Assembly (NCBI RefSeq): GCF_051172195.1 | Contig: NZ_JBPJAQ010000003.1 | Span: 310,001-374,000 of the forward strand | Direction of reading: 5' to 3' | DNA length: 64,000 bases | DNA from: Paludibaculum fermentans_A | Lineage (GTDB): Bacteria > Acidobacteriota > Terriglobia > Bryobacterales > Bryobacteraceae | In this document: piece after piece, positions 1-9,800 of the stretch | Layout of the letters: the number at the start of each line of letters is the position of its first letter | Position numbering within the stretch: position 1 is the stretch's first letter | Position numbers and translations under genes: made by a program | The notes under the pieces: model-generated | Told to the model about the DNA's origin: nothing | What the model saw: the letters and a program-made list of their open reading frames with translations, nothing else | The model's database searches: none

Positions 1-493
1 CGTGTTCGTAGAGAACACATGGCTGCGAGTCAGCAGGCGTCCACTGACAGAAGACATATCGGCCCGCGGACTGGTCTGCTCCCCAGTAGATAAGGCTCCG
101 GATCTTGCTGTCCGATATGCAGCCTTCAATTCCGATCTTGCAGTCACACCGGGCGGATATCATGCCAGACCGCAATCGGCAAAGCGCAAGTTGCCCTTCA
201 CCTTGAAGCAGCGCAGTGCTACCCCAATCAATGACAGTTGAGACGAGCCAATTACTCGGGATATTCATCTGAACCCTGCGAACTGTCGGCCGATCGACCA
301 CGCGACGAAACAGAACCGCATCTCCGGTCACTAGCCCAACTGACAGCCCTGTGTGCTGAGACAATACTCTGAGTCTCGATTCGAGGCTTGACGATCCCTC
401 AACCGCCGGACGCGCGCACCCGATTAATATCGTCGACAGGGCGCCGGCGCCCCCGCCAATCAACTTGCGCCGAAGGACTGGTTCAGAACTCAT
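1..493 (-). CDS. Putative lipoprotein, C-terminus beyond left edge
   Basis: An open frame runs from an ATG at 493 to the left edge, giving 164 codons without a stop. The N-terminus has basic residues R8-R9-K10, then a Gly/Ala/Leu-rich hydrophobic stretch ending in LIGC with Cys26 as a probable lipidation site, so the product is probably an exported lipoprotein. The visible mature part (many Cys, Trp and short beta-like segments) matches no family I recognise. The start overlaps the stop of the upstream ORF (483-710) in ATGAGTTCTGA, an arrangement typical of translational coupling. Base composition is less GC-rich than in the genes to the right. Function unknown. Confidence 0.6.
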   Translation of the reverse strand, partial: MSSEPVLRRKLIGGGAGALSTILIGCARPAVEGSSSLESRLRVLSQHTGLSVGLVTGDAVLFRRVVDRPTVRRVQMNIPSNWLVSTVIDWGSTALLQGEGQLALCRLRSGMISARCDCKIGIEGCISDSKIRSLIYWGADQSAGRYVFCQWTPADSQPCVLYEH

Positions 494-710
494 GGCTGCC
501 CTTCTGGGGCTGCTCATAACCCCAAGCTCGCAGAAGCAGTCCAGCCTGAGCAGACGCTGGAAGAGGAATGACCGCGGTGGAATTCAGCCAGGCGATGAAG
601 CTATTGCCATTGATGCTGGTAAACCAATATGTCGTCGTGTCGTCTCTCCACGATGCAAATGCACGCTCTATTCGACTCAGAGGGGGCGGACTGGCTCGCG
701 CTAACGCCAT
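483..710 (-). CDS. Small hypothetical protein, coupled to the lipoprotein gene
   Basis: This 75-codon ORF has an ATG at 710, and its stop lies inside the start region of the next gene (11-bp overlap). Its own ATG overlaps the TAA of another minus-strand frame (710-1072) as TAATG. The residues include Trp/Tyr/Asn-rich segments (TYWFTSINGNSF, AWLNSTAVIPLP) that look more protein-like than usual out-of-frame noise. No family is recognised. The overlaps are the main support; it could also be the C-terminal piece of a degraded longer gene. Confidence 0.35.
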   Translation of the reverse strand: MALARASPPPLSRIERAFASWRDDTTTYWFTSINGNSFIAWLNSTAVIPLPASAQAGLLLRAWGYEQPQKGSHEF

Positions 711-1101
711 TATTGCACCTGTGATTCATACGATTGGCATACGGTTTGGAGGCTCAGCATAGTTGAGCAGAATGGTTCGTCGCCGCTCGTCAACCGGCAG
801 CCAAGGCTCGCTACTCCTCCTGAGCGGTACCGGCCATTTCTGCGCCCAGCGGTCTGTGCGCCTGCTGTTGCAAGCGAACGGACGAACAAGATCTCGCCCG
901 TGGATGTGCCGCAGCACCGGCCATTCCTCCAGGCATTTGGGCCTGCGGGAAGGGCCCACGAGGTCCGGATCCACCACACAGGCTGCTTGAGGCCGGCCGG
1001 CAGTCCAAACTCAAACTTCCTCGATGCTCCGGCAAGCCACGGATGCGGCGCGCGCTCAGCCTCCCATTGCATCCCGTCACCCTTGCTGTATACTGAACCA
1101 C
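711..1101. other. Region without a convincing gene; possible degraded minus-strand gene
   Basis: Several short overlapping frames exist on both strands and none is clearly coding. The minus frame at 726-977 ends with a segment (LPVDERRRTILLNYAEPP) resembling the loop that closes CHASE2 sensor domains, where INYRGP is typical, but the surrounding frame is short and lacks the rest of that domain. It may be a pseudogene fragment linked to the small ORFs at 1-710. The right end holds the promoter and leader of the ArsR gene starting at 1102. Confidence 0.3.
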
Positions 1102-1467
1102 ATGGCTCAGTATGGCCAAACCCACTTCGATGCCTCGTTCGGCGCGCTCTCGGACGCCACCCGGCGCGGCGTTCTGGAACAACTCGGGCGTTCGGACGCT
1201 TCGATCACCGCCCTTGCCCAGAAGTTCCACATGACCCTCACGGGCATGAAGAAACATGTAAGCGTCTTAGAGCAGGCGGGGCTCGTCAGCACAGAAAAGG
1301 TTGGGCGCGTGCGAACCTGCAGGCTCGGGCTGCGCGGGCTGGAAGAAGAGGCGGCATGGCTCGAGAGGTATCGCCAGCTCTGGGCCGCGCGCTTCGACGA
1401 GTTGGACATTGTTGTCGAGGAATTGAAACGGAAGGAGAAAGCCAATGGGCGAAAGAAGCGAAAATGA
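1102..1467 (+). CDS. ArsR-family winged-helix transcriptional regulator
   Basis: A 121-aa protein with the compact ArsR/SmtB-type winged helix: ALSDATRRGVLEQL near residues 15-28, a recognition helix around 44-58 (HMTLTGMKKHVSVLE) and a wing at GRVRTCRL (69-76). The C-terminus is a charged helix ending in Lys/Arg. No cysteine metal site of the ArsR CxC type is seen. It belongs to the subgroup normally paired with a SRPBCC/AHSA1 gene, and here that gene follows with a 23-bp overlap. The ATG at 1102 is chosen because homologues start close to this point, although the frame is open upstream to 1024. It probably represses its own operon; the inducer is unknown. Confidence 0.9.
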   Translation: MAQYGQTHFDASFGALSDATRRGVLEQLGRSDASITALAQKFHMTLTGMKKHVSVLEQAGLVSTEKVGRVRTCRLGLRGLEEEAAWLERYRQLWAARFDELDIVVEELKRKEKANGRKKRK

Positions 1468-1954
1468 GGCCACCCCCATGAACAACCCCACGGTGGTGGA
1501 GCGGAAGTCCGAGCTCGAACTGGTTGTCACTCGCACCGTCAACGCGCCTGCGCACCTCGTGTTTGAGGCGTGGACCAAGGCGGAACTATTCAGGAGGTGG
1601 TGGGTACCAAAATCGTTTGGGCTGACCCTGCTTTCCTGCCAAATTGATGTTCGTGTGGGGGGGCAGTATCGTCTGGCGTTTCCCCACGAAGGTTCGACGA
1701 TGGAGTTCTTCGGCACCTACCTCGAAGTGACACCGCACTCGCGCCTCGTTTGGACCAACGACGAAGGTGACAACGGCCAGACCATCACCACGGTGACCTT
1801 TGAAGAAATCGACGGCAGGACGCTGTTGGTCGTGCTCAATCTCTACCCCTCGACGGAAGCGCTTGAGAACGGATCGACGGCCGCGATGCCCGAGGCGCTC
1901 GACCAACTCGACGAACTTCTCGCCAACCTGGGATCAGGTACGGAGACAAAATGA
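1445..1954 (+). CDS. SRPBCC family (AHSA1-like) protein
   Basis: A 169-aa protein of the START/Bet v1-like fold as found in the Activator of Hsp90 ATPase homologue 1-like family. Hallmarks are the first strand and helix (LVVTRTVNAPAHLVFEAWT), the WW motif after it (LFRRWWVPKSFG), GGQYRLAF and a middle strand MEFFGTYLEVTPHSRLVWT, followed by a C-terminal helix with MPEALDQLDELLANL. The family forms a hydrophobic ligand cavity; the ligand here is unknown. ATG 1445 has a strong AAGGAG ribosome site 8 bases upstream, which favours it over the Met at 1478. The gene overlaps the ArsR gene before it and, as ATGA, the hydrolase gene after it, so the three are probably one operon. Confidence 0.88.
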   Translation: MGERSENEATPMNNPTVVERKSELELVVTRTVNAPAHLVFEAWTKAELFRRWWVPKSFGLTLLSCQIDVRVGGQYRLAFPHEGSTMEFFGTYLEVTPHSRLVWTNDEGDNGQTITTVTFEEIDGRTLLVVLNLYPSTEALENGSTAAMPEALDQLDELLANLGSGTETK

Positions 1955-2859
1955 CGCAGCCAATCCAGCAAACAAACGCTTCCGGCCGGCGGCAGAACGG
2001 GCGGCGTTCCGCAGTGCGGAAGACAGCCTTCCTTTTAATGACGCTCGCTACGACTAACGCGTCGGCGCAGCAGAAGCCAACGACGGGCTACGCGCCAGTC
2101 AATGGAATCAGGATGTACTACGAAGTCCACGGCAGCGGCGAACCGGTGGTGTTGCTTCACGGCGCGTTCATGACCATCACCAATAATTGGGACGGGTGGA
2201 TCAGCGAGCTCTCCAAAACGCGGAAAGTCATTGCAGTCGAAATGCAGGGTCACGGCCGGACGGCGGACATCTCACGAGACATCACCGACGAAAACCTCGC
2301 CGACGATGTGGCCGCCCTGCTCACCCACCTCAAGATCCCGCGAGCGGACCTTATGGGCTACAGCATGGGCGGAGGCGTGGCGATGCAGACTGCGATCCGC
2401 CATCCGGACAAAGTGCGAAAGGCCGTCATCCTTTCGTCCACGTTCCGCAGTGACGGCATGGTCGCCGGAGCGTACGAATCCATCCCGAAACTCACAGCGG
2501 ACGATTTCAAAGGCTCGCCCATTGAAACCGAATACAAGAAGCTGAGTCCGACTCCTGACGACTTTCCGAAATTCATCCGGCACGTCCTGGCCGCGGCCTC
2601 GAAAGGGTACGACTACGGAGCCGACAAGCTGAAGGCCACCCCGGCGCCCATGTTTTTCATCCACGGCGACGCTGATGGCGTTCGGCTCGCGCACGTCGCG
2701 GAGATGTTTCGCCTCAAGGGTGGCGAGACCCACGGCGACATGGGGCCGCGCACCGCGTCGCGATTGGCCATCTTGCCCGACACCACCCACGTGACACTGA
2801 TGCAGCGCGAGCGAATCATCGTCCCCATGGTGAACGACTTTCTCAACGCCAAGCCGTAG
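1951..2859 (+). CDS. Secreted alpha/beta hydrolase
   Basis: A 302-aa alpha/beta-hydrolase fold protein. The N-terminus has Arg-rich residues, a hydrophobic segment (AFLLMTLATTNASA) and a probable signal peptidase site near residue 40. The core shows the oxyanion HG at 70-71, the nucleophile elbow GYSMGG with Ser138, an acid near HGDAD (Asp240/242) and His280 in DTTHVTL, so the catalytic triad looks complete. Length and order match proline iminopeptidase/haloperoxidase-like hydrolases, but the substrate cannot be read from the sequence. It starts with ATGA overlapping the AHSA1 stop and is the last gene of the ArsR operon. Confidence 0.88.
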   Translation: MTQPIQQTNASGRRQNGRRSAVRKTAFLLMTLATTNASAQQKPTTGYAPVNGIRMYYEVHGSGEPVVLLHGAFMTITNNWDGWISELSKTRKVIAVEMQGHGRTADISRDITDENLADDVAALLTHLKIPRADLMGYSMGGGVAMQTAIRHPDKVRKAVILSSTFRSDGMVAGAYESIPKLTADDFKGSPIETEYKKLSPTPDDFPKFIRHVLAAASKGYDYGADKLKATPAPMFFIHGDADGVRLAHVAEMFRLKGGETHGDMGPRTASRLAILPDTTHVTLMQRERIIVPMVNDFLNAKP

Positions 2860-3116
2860 ATGTGCTGCGGCTCGCGCCGTTCACCGAACGCGAGAATTGA
2901 AATGCTGCGCGACGCGCCCATGAAGCCGCCGCAGGGGGAGGGCCGGGAGTCCCCTCCGGGGGGGATCGCGATCAGGCGTCTGCGACTGGGCATTGAGTGG
3001 TAAGCGAGAACTGTGAGACTGCACAGCCCCCTGCTCGCGCAGGAGATCCAGATAAATCGGCCACCCGGTAAACTCTACCTCGGCTGGCCCTCCGCTGGCG
3101 CTGTCTGCCGCCGCTT
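2860..3116. other. Intergenic, no gene seen
   Basis: No supported gene lies between the hydrolase and the IS66 remnant. Short frames are broken or have shadow composition. A G-rich stretch near 2930-2965 has no obvious stem. Confidence 0.5.
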
Positions 3117-3235
3117 CTATTCATCCGGCAGCCCTTCGGCCAGGTCGCTGAGGCGCACCGACGGCAGCTTGGTCAGCAACTGCTTCAGGTACAGTTGTGG
3201 GTCGAAGCCGTCTGCATGAGTTAGCTTGGATGTCC
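3117..3235 (-). mobile_element. IS66-family transposase C-terminal remnant
   Basis: The minus strand reads LTHADGFDPQLYLKQLLTKL followed by PSVRLSDLAEGLPDE and a stop. This matches the C-terminal tail domain of IS66 TnpC transposases, in which a xLNGVDPxAYLxDVLxRLP pattern precedes a final LLPWRW. Only about 38 codons remain. The rest of the transposase, the IS66 accessory ORFs and the terminal inverted repeats are not seen, so this is a dead fragment. It marks an old insertion in the loosely packed region between 2.9 and 11 kb. Confidence 0.65.
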
Positions 3236-3258
3236 CGGTCCGCCCCTTTTCAGAATGG

Positions 3259-3828
3259 TCACCGGCTAAGAGGCGCGGTCCAGCGCACACCAGACGCGCC
3301 ACTCAGTGACATCATCGCCGAGACGTCATCCGACGAGCCGCGATCTCGAACTCCGATCTCAATCCAATTCGAGAATCCGCCTTTTCTTGGAAAGACGAGA
3401 CCCCAACTCTCTGATCTTGCAGGGACATCTCCTGGGATGGAGCCCAACAGAATCCTCGCGCTCCGTTCCTCATCACCAAGGCTCAGGGTCCCCGCGGAAT
3501 ACCCATCCGTCCCGAACCGGGCAACTTGTTGTCCGTCTGGCCCGTACATTCGAATCCACTGCACTCCGCCGTCCGGAGTCACTCCGAACTCCGCGCGGAC
3601 CTTTCCTGTTGAATCCAGGAACGCGGTCACCACGTTGCCATCTTGTGCCTTGCCCCAAATGGCCAAAGTCTTGCCGTCCTTCGTCACCAGTTCGAATCTC
3701 TCAGCGCGTACGACGGGCGGCGCAGCGGCTGCACCGTGCTCTTTTAACAGCAGCGCGCAGTACCCGCCCAGCACTGCACCGATCGCCGAGCAGATCAGTG
3801 GAATAATCATAAGCCGGATTTGATTCAT
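3259..3828 (-). CDS. Hypothetical membrane-anchored protein
   Basis: A 189-aa protein with one N-terminal hydrophobic segment (RLMIIPLICSAIGAVLGGYC), likely an uncleaved anchor, and a soluble periplasmic-side domain. The soluble part repeats short beta motifs: DGKTLAIWG, TGKVRAEFG, GQQVARFG and EERSARILLG, each a strand ending in Gly about 20-25 residues apart, as in small beta-solenoid or propeller-like repeats. No named family is recognised. The Met at 3828 is preferred over the upstream ATG at 3843 because it directly precedes the anchor; the evidence is weak. The gene stands alone beside the IS66 remnant. Confidence 0.65.
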   Translation of the reverse strand: MNQIRLMIIPLICSAIGAVLGGYCALLLKEHGAAAAPPVVRAERFELVTKDGKTLAIWGKAQDGNVVTAFLDSTGKVRAEFGVTPDGGVQWIRMYGPDGQQVARFGTDGYSAGTLSLGDEERSARILLGSIPGDVPARSESWGLVFPRKGGFSNWIEIGVRDRGSSDDVSAMMSLSGASGVRWTAPLSR

Positions 3829-4219
3829 AGGGTCACACCGCATTTCTGATTGGTGAGCTGGTCGTCGAAGACGTCGCTTGCTGACTGTCGTGCATCCAGC
3901 CCGCCGCTCCGTTCGGGGTCAGCACCCGAAGCGCCCGCCTGCCTTCGATACTCCGCCGTGGTGCGCCCGCCTTCGTCTCGAACATCGGTCATGTTGCCCG
4001 CCTTCTCTCATTCGTCGGATATCGAGAGCCTGCCAATGGGAGTTCGACTCGTCGCAACGGCCAGTCGGCTGACTCTTCTTTCAGTTCTGTTCCTCATCCA
4101 ACGCCGGTTCGACAGGCCAAGGTGTAATCCCTGCGTTGCTCCGCTTCTCCGGGTAGCTACCTGGCATGGAGGCTCTTTTCCTAAAGATGGTTGGTCACCT
4201 CAACGCTCACGCTGTACCC
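3829..4219. other. Intergenic, nothing recognised
   Basis: About 390 bases with only shadow-like frames on both strands. It lies upstream of the hypothetical gene at 3259-3828 and downstream of the propeller gene at 4220-5317. No clear terminator hairpin or repeat was found. Confidence 0.5.
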
Positions 4220-5317
4220 TCACCGCCAGGCAAGCCGGTAGAGAGCGTCCTCTCCACTTACCCAACACGTCCCACCGGCGCCGGTCAGAGTAGTAATCCG
4301 CTTCGGTCCTTGCAAGCGGGACCAGTGCTCGCCGCCATCACGAGTTTCGAAGACATGACCTCCATCCAGTAGCCATCCGGTCTTTTCGGTAGCGAAGTAG
4401 ACTGCACCCCACTGCCCAAAGCCTCCCAGCCCGACCGAATACTGCCCGCGTTCCACGATCTGCCGCCAATGTTTGCCCCCATCGGTGGTCTTGTAGACAT
4501 CACCTTCTTCGAAGCCCAGCCAGCCGATGCGTTCGTCGCCCTCCAGAAACTGGAGAGTCTCCGGGCGCTCCGGCTCAACATCTCGCCACAGCGGGGCCGG
4601 CCTCCTCATTTTCACTTCGCTCTCGGCCCAGTGCGCACCGGCATCCTCAGTGAAGTAAATAGTGCTATCGGTCACGGCCAGTCCGCGTTTGTTGTCAAAG
4701 AAGCGAATGAGCCACACTTCGCAACCCTTTAGTGTTGGAAGGGTCTGGCGGATCCATGGTCCGCCCTGGGTAGCACGATGGAAGATGGTGGCTTCGCATG
4801 CAAACACAACATGGCCAGTCCGGTTCGTTTGGCCTGGACGCGGAGGAGAAGCCAAGCCCTTCTCCCCTCCGAACCAGACAGCGCTTCCTCTCGAGTAGGA
4901 GGCCAGCCCAGTCTGGTGCCACCAGTCCTCTCTCGGCAATTGATCTTCTTGCCAGGTGGCTCCGGCATCAAACGTGCGATAGAGCGTGCCGCCGTGTCCA
5001 GGATGGTCCGCATGTCTTGGTTCGAGCACAAGCCAGAGCTCCAGTTTGGAAACAAAGAACAGCCCATTGATCGATGGCTCGTCCATATTGGCCGGCTTGG
5101 GGAGTGGAACGGGCCGCCAAGTGACACCACCATCTCTCGTGACACGCAGTCCTGAACTTCCGGCGCTGGCCCAACCGTCGTTCTTGTTGAAAAACGTCGG
5201 CAAGCCGTACGGGTAGTCACTGATCTTCTCAAATCGCGTTCGCTCGTTTGTCTGAGCCATAGAAAGGAAAGCAGTCAGGGCGAGCGCGTAAGCTATGATT
5301 TTCACGGTGAGAATCAC
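4220..5317 (-). CDS. Secreted BNR-repeat / Ycf48-like beta-propeller protein
   Basis: A 365-aa protein with a Sec signal peptide (MILTVKIIAYALALTAFLSMAQT). At least five Asp-box-like repeats are visible: TRDGGVTWRPV, TFDAGATWQED, TEDAGAHWAES, TTDGGKHWRQI and TRDGGEHWSRL. They are spaced as in WD40/YVTN- and Ycf48-type propellers and sialidase-like folds. The GWASAGSSG and GWLLDGGHVFE segments are typical of photosystem-assembly-like stress proteins that are common in Acidobacteria. Catalytic sialidase residues are not apparent, so a structural or binding role is more likely than hydrolysis. It is monocistronic. Confidence 0.8.
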   Translation of the reverse strand: MILTVKIIAYALALTAFLSMAQTNERTRFEKISDYPYGLPTFFNKNDGWASAGSSGLRVTRDGGVTWRPVPLPKPANMDEPSINGLFFVSKLELWLVLEPRHADHPGHGGTLYRTFDAGATWQEDQLPREDWWHQTGLASYSRGSAVWFGGEKGLASPPRPGQTNRTGHVVFACEATIFHRATQGGPWIRQTLPTLKGCEVWLIRFFDNKRGLAVTDSTIYFTEDAGAHWAESEVKMRRPAPLWRDVEPERPETLQFLEGDERIGWLGFEEGDVYKTTDGGKHWRQIVERGQYSVGLGGFGQWGAVYFATEKTGWLLDGGHVFETRDGGEHWSRLQGPKRITTLTGAGGTCWVSGEDALYRLAWR

Positions 5318-5741
5318 CTCTCTAGAGAATAATTGGGAACGAGGCAGCCTGGTGTTTAACTATCGCAATTATTTAAAGACAAGGTACTCCGGTATTCTGC
5401 CCCGCGTAGCCATGCCCCATTACTGGATCCGCCTCACTCACGATCTGGCTCTCCGCACCGCAACGTCCCTCTTGGGCGTCGCATGGCGTACGGATTTTGA
5501 GCGCGGTCTCCACCTCTGGTTGATTCAACAGGCACACCCAATCAGGCTCGCCCGCCTTTGCGTTCCACAACGACCTGTCCGTCAGCCGCGCGGGATCTTG
5601 CCCAGATAGAAGATGAGTCGACGCGCCGTCAGGCAGCGCCGCCTGATGGCCAGCGCCCGTAAAGCGGGCCGGGTCGCAAGACCTGCGCTTCAGGGATCGC
5701 TCACCATCCAGGCAATCCGCACGTCCTCCGGCGAAGTCTTC
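5318..5741. other. Intergenic with an open minus-strand frame of unclear status
   Basis: From 5741 down to 5373 the minus strand stays open for about 120 codons, in the same frame as the gene at 5742-6533 and directly after its TAA stop. The segment includes protein-like stretches (LTDRSLWNAKAGEPDW, LLNQPEVETALKIRTP). There is no convincing start codon with a ribosome site. It may be the decayed 3' part of the neighbouring gene, a fragment of another gene, or chance in GC-rich DNA. Confidence 0.3.
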
Positions 5742-6709
5742 TTATTCGTTCCTCATCGCGCAGGCTGTGATCAACCGCAGGAGTCCCGCGAGATCGGAGT
5801 TGTCTACCACGTATCTCCTCCCTCCGCCTTCCTGGGTGCCTTCCATTGCGAATCTCACCGTGTACGCGCCGCAGTCTTTACCCGAGGCACTGGTGAACAC
5901 TGTCTGAAACTCAGGGGTCTGCCCCTTGGCCGGAATCTCATTCCGGTACCCGGCGTCCAGGCCGATCAGACTCGCCGGCGCCATCCAACCGCCTGCCTGC
6001 TCAAAACGATAGCCCACTGCGACGGCACCCTGGTGGTCGTCCGGCAATAGCCCCATTCGTACTGCGAACCGCTCCTCACTCTCCAGTAACCGCTTCAGGG
6101 CGACCTGGCCCTCTGGGCCCAGGCTCTCCTCAACCCTGGCGCGATCAGCTCTGAACCAGCCAAGGACCAACTGATCCAGCACGTCGCTGGGTGCATCCTT
6201 CCTGTCGCAATGGAATCGTCTCGTCGGTCTCCTGGACACATGCACATACGACGTCAAGGCCAGGGCTGCGGCAGTGGAAGTGGCTATATCGCCCTGGAGG
6301 AAAGCGAGCTTGGGATTCTCCATCATCCTTCGCAGGCGAGGGTACGCTTGGTAACCGTTGATCTGGGCATAGGCTTCCAGCAGCCAGCCGGCATTGAGGG
6401 AAAACGCGGAGCTCTTGCCCGACTGTTCGAGCGAGTCAAGCGCCACTTCGAGCTCGGTCCTGGCCGCGGCCCCTAGCCCCACCAAACTCCTTGCGGCCGC
6501 GCGATCCTCTAGGAAATGTCCACAGCCCGCCACCCCTGCTTTCGTTGCGAACGCGTCCGCCCGGTCACTCTGGTACTCAGGAACCGGATCAGGGCGGAGG
6601 CGGAGTCGCCTCTAGTTTGACCCGCCGCTGTCCTGACGGTGAGGCACGCTGCCGCTGCGAGGATCAGGGCGTCTGCAGCCCGCTTCTCTTGACGAAAGAC
6701 GGCTCTCAT
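5742..6709 (-). pseudogene. Secreted hypothetical protein, apparently frameshifted
   Basis: Two minus-strand frames look like one gene. The first, from ATG 6709, encodes a signal peptide (ALILAAAACLTVRTAAG, then QTRGDSASA) and then turns into shadow-like sequence. The second is open just after a TAG near 6610 and continues with protein-like residues PVPEYQSDRADAFATKAG and GCGHFLEDRAAARSLVGL to the stop at 5742. The second frame has no ATG near its beginning, only a GTG at 6533 inside the conserved-looking part. A one-base loss (or two-base gain) between about 6580 and 6615 would join them into a protein of about 320 aa. The family is unknown. It is either a real pseudogene or a base-call error. 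Confidence 0.55.
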
Positions 6710-6815
6710 GGCAGTACCCCTGCGGTTCCAATCACCTTCGGTTCTCCATCATCGGTTTCCCACTGCAGTGTGGCCCTCCACCTCAGGGTAGGGCAGTTCG
6801 CCATCGCGGCATCGG

Positions 6816-9800
6816 CTATGGCTTGACGCTGGCTCCTCTGGCGTCCGTCACTGCGGGCTGTTGCTTCACCGACGGCTCAGCCAGCCAGGTCAGCACCGAC
6901 CGGAATAGCGAGACGTTCCCGTCGTTGAACGCATATCCCAGGTAACCGTCCGTGAACGTGTTGGAGCTCATCACCACAATGCGGCCCTGCCCCAACTCCG
7001 CCCCCGCAACGACGACAAATGGTCCGTTCGGCTCGTCCGGTTGCTGTGTACCCAAGCCCGAGATGCTCCGCCATTCCTGATCACTTGTCCAGGCCAACGG
7101 CGTCGCAGCGCCGGAAAGAATCAGGCTGCCGGCTCCACCCACATGGAAGGCGGCATCCGGCGCAATCGCCGGGTGGCCCGCAAACCCGCTTAGGTAGAAA
7201 CTGTCCGGGGCCTGGTTCAGCGTGTTGTTGGGCGACTTGAGCGGCGCCTTGTCGAGGCCGATTCCGGCCATCTCCAGGATGGAAGACGTGGCGGCAACCA
7301 TGTTCGTATTCGCGTTGAACAGATAGAGGACTCCGCCTCCACCTTGGACGAACTCCGTCACTGCTCTGGCCTCCTCGGTGCTCAGCCCCCACCTCGGCTG
7401 GGCCAGAACGACAACATCCGCGCCGCGCAACGCCGCAGCGGACAGTCCGTACGAGCCAGCCAGCCGCGATACCTCGTGCTCCTTCCGCAGGATCTCTGCC
7501 AGCACGGCAAGGCTCACCCAGTCCGGATGCCCCGGACTGATCTGGTTGGCGGTCGCGGCGTCGAACGTGCTGATCTCCCAATGCGTCTCGTCGAACAGCA
7601 CCCTCGCCTGCCGCCGTGCCTGGACGTGGATCAGCCAGGATCTTTGCGTGGTCTGCGTCCCATCCGTGACCGTTGCCCAAACGGTGTAGTCACCTTGCGC
7701 CGAAGCAGGGAGTTTCAGCAAATATGTCAGTCCAAAAGCAGCCGGCACTATCTCACCATTCACTGTCCAGACGCACGACAGCGGATTGCCATCGCCATCG
7801 GAGGCATCCACGCTCAATTCGACTGTGGAACCCGAGCCCGCCTCCAGCTCCGCCGCCGGCGACGCAGAGGCCACTTCGGGCGCGGCGGCGTTCTTCTGGA
7901 GCGCCAGCACCGCCCAGGCTTCGACTTCCGGCACGTCTATGGTCAAGCTGCTGCCGCTGCGGGTAAACGAGAGCGACTGGGGTAGGGGCGAGTCGGGCGT
8001 GCGCAAAATGACCTCGTCCACATCCTGGTCCCCCACGTTGACCGTCACCTTGAGATTCGTCTTCGTATAGAACTGATCCGACTCGTCATCGTAGTCGTAG
8101 TTCACCAGGTGGACCACCACGTTCCCGTTCCGGTCGGTGTAAAAGTACGGTGTGACACCCGGTTCATGGACGACGGCCTCCGGGCTGTCCACCGCCACTT
8201 CGGGCTCCGTGTAGGCGCTCAGAAACGCCTGAAAGGCCGCCCGGGTACTTCGCTGTTTGGAGACGCTCGACTGTTGATACTCCACTCCGTAAACCGAGGA
8301 ACTGTAGACAATTCTGCCCTCTCCGTAGCGGATCGCCCCCGGTTTGGACAACAACGCCTGCAATTCTCCACGGGTCGCCGCCGAGTGGTCCGAGTTGTTG
8401 GTGGCAAACGCCCCGAGTACGATCAAGGTCCCGCCCTGCTCCGCGAACCCCAGCAGGCTGGACACCTGGTTGTCGTCCAATGCGAACAACGACGGGGCGA
8501 TCAGCGTCTGGTAGCGGGCCAGTTCGTCCACTGAGGGGGACGGCAGCGTGGAGTAACTCGTGTCCGGCAGAAAGATGGAGTCGTAGCTGAAGCCCCCATC
8601 GATGAGCAATCGGGCCGTACCCACATAGGCCGGTCTCCCGTCCGCGGCGTTGGGCTGCCCTGGCGTCACAATGGTGTTGCCCAGCATCGCCGAGGCCCCC
8701 TGCAACAGGCCGAGTTTCTTTGGAGTCTTCAATTGGGTAATCAATTGAGGATTCTGGAGCGCGAAACTCGCATAGCGCGCAACGACCTCAAAGTCGACCG
8801 GTTGGGGATTCGAATAGGCTGCATTCATGGCCACTGCCGCGCCACCCACCTTCTCGGCTGTCTGCGCAAGGCTGCTCAGTGTAGCGCCGCCCACGCCCCC
8901 GGCTGCATAGATGTCCGCGAGCATCACGCGCTCCAGGTTCACCGTCGGTTTCGAAAGTGGATTCGTCGCGCCCCATTCGCGCACCATTGCGATCGGAACC
9001 ACCACCATCGGCTCCTTCCAGCCCCTCGCCGCTTTGATGTCGAGAGCGCCGTAGGGGTGGTCCATTCCGCGGATGTAACTCAGTTCCGAGGTGTTTAAAT
9101 CCGAAAAGTCTCTGTAGAAGAAGGCGTTCGGGTCGTTCGTGCCATTGACGGAAAACAGAAACTCCCGCCCATAACGTTCCCGGGCGTAGCTCTTGGTAGT
9201 CTCCGCGAGCCCCCGCAGAAAGGTCAATGACTCTTCGCGCCGGAACAGCAGGAATTCCAGCGCCAGGCCGCTCAGGGGAAATGCATTCCACGTTTTCTGG
9301 TTGCCCTGCGAGCGGATATAGGCTCCATAGTCAAAGGAGTCCAGCGCCGCGGCAAAGCGCGTCTGGAATGTCTGCGCATCGTACTTGCCTTGCAGGTACA
9401 CACGGAACGCGTCCATGGTAATTGCGTCGAACGATCCGCCCAGCTCGCCCCGCCCCTGATTATTCAGAATCCGCCCTATTTGCCAGCTGGCGTCATCGAT
9501 CACAATCCCGTCCGCCCCCAGGTCCACGAAACGCAGCGCCGTGGACACGGCATCATCTCGGACCTCCTTTGCGGACAACGTGTAGGAATAGTGCGAGCTC
9601 TCGTGGAGGTGGTCAACCGTGTCTGTGAAGCCACCGTCCAACGTACGCATCCGATAGGCCTCCCAGCCGGGGTGGGGCAGGCCTTGCCATCGGATCGCCG
9701 ACGCCATGATGGCGAAATAGAGGCCGCCTCGCGCATGCCACAGCCCGGCTTCCCGACGCCCCGGTCCATCGTATCCTTGAAACGCCGGCATCCAGCCCGC

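Noticed and set aside
5373..5741. Stop-codon readthrough extension of the 5742-6709 gene
   Set aside because: The frame is open after the TAA, but there is no readthrough context or recognised domain, so I list it only as an unclear frame.
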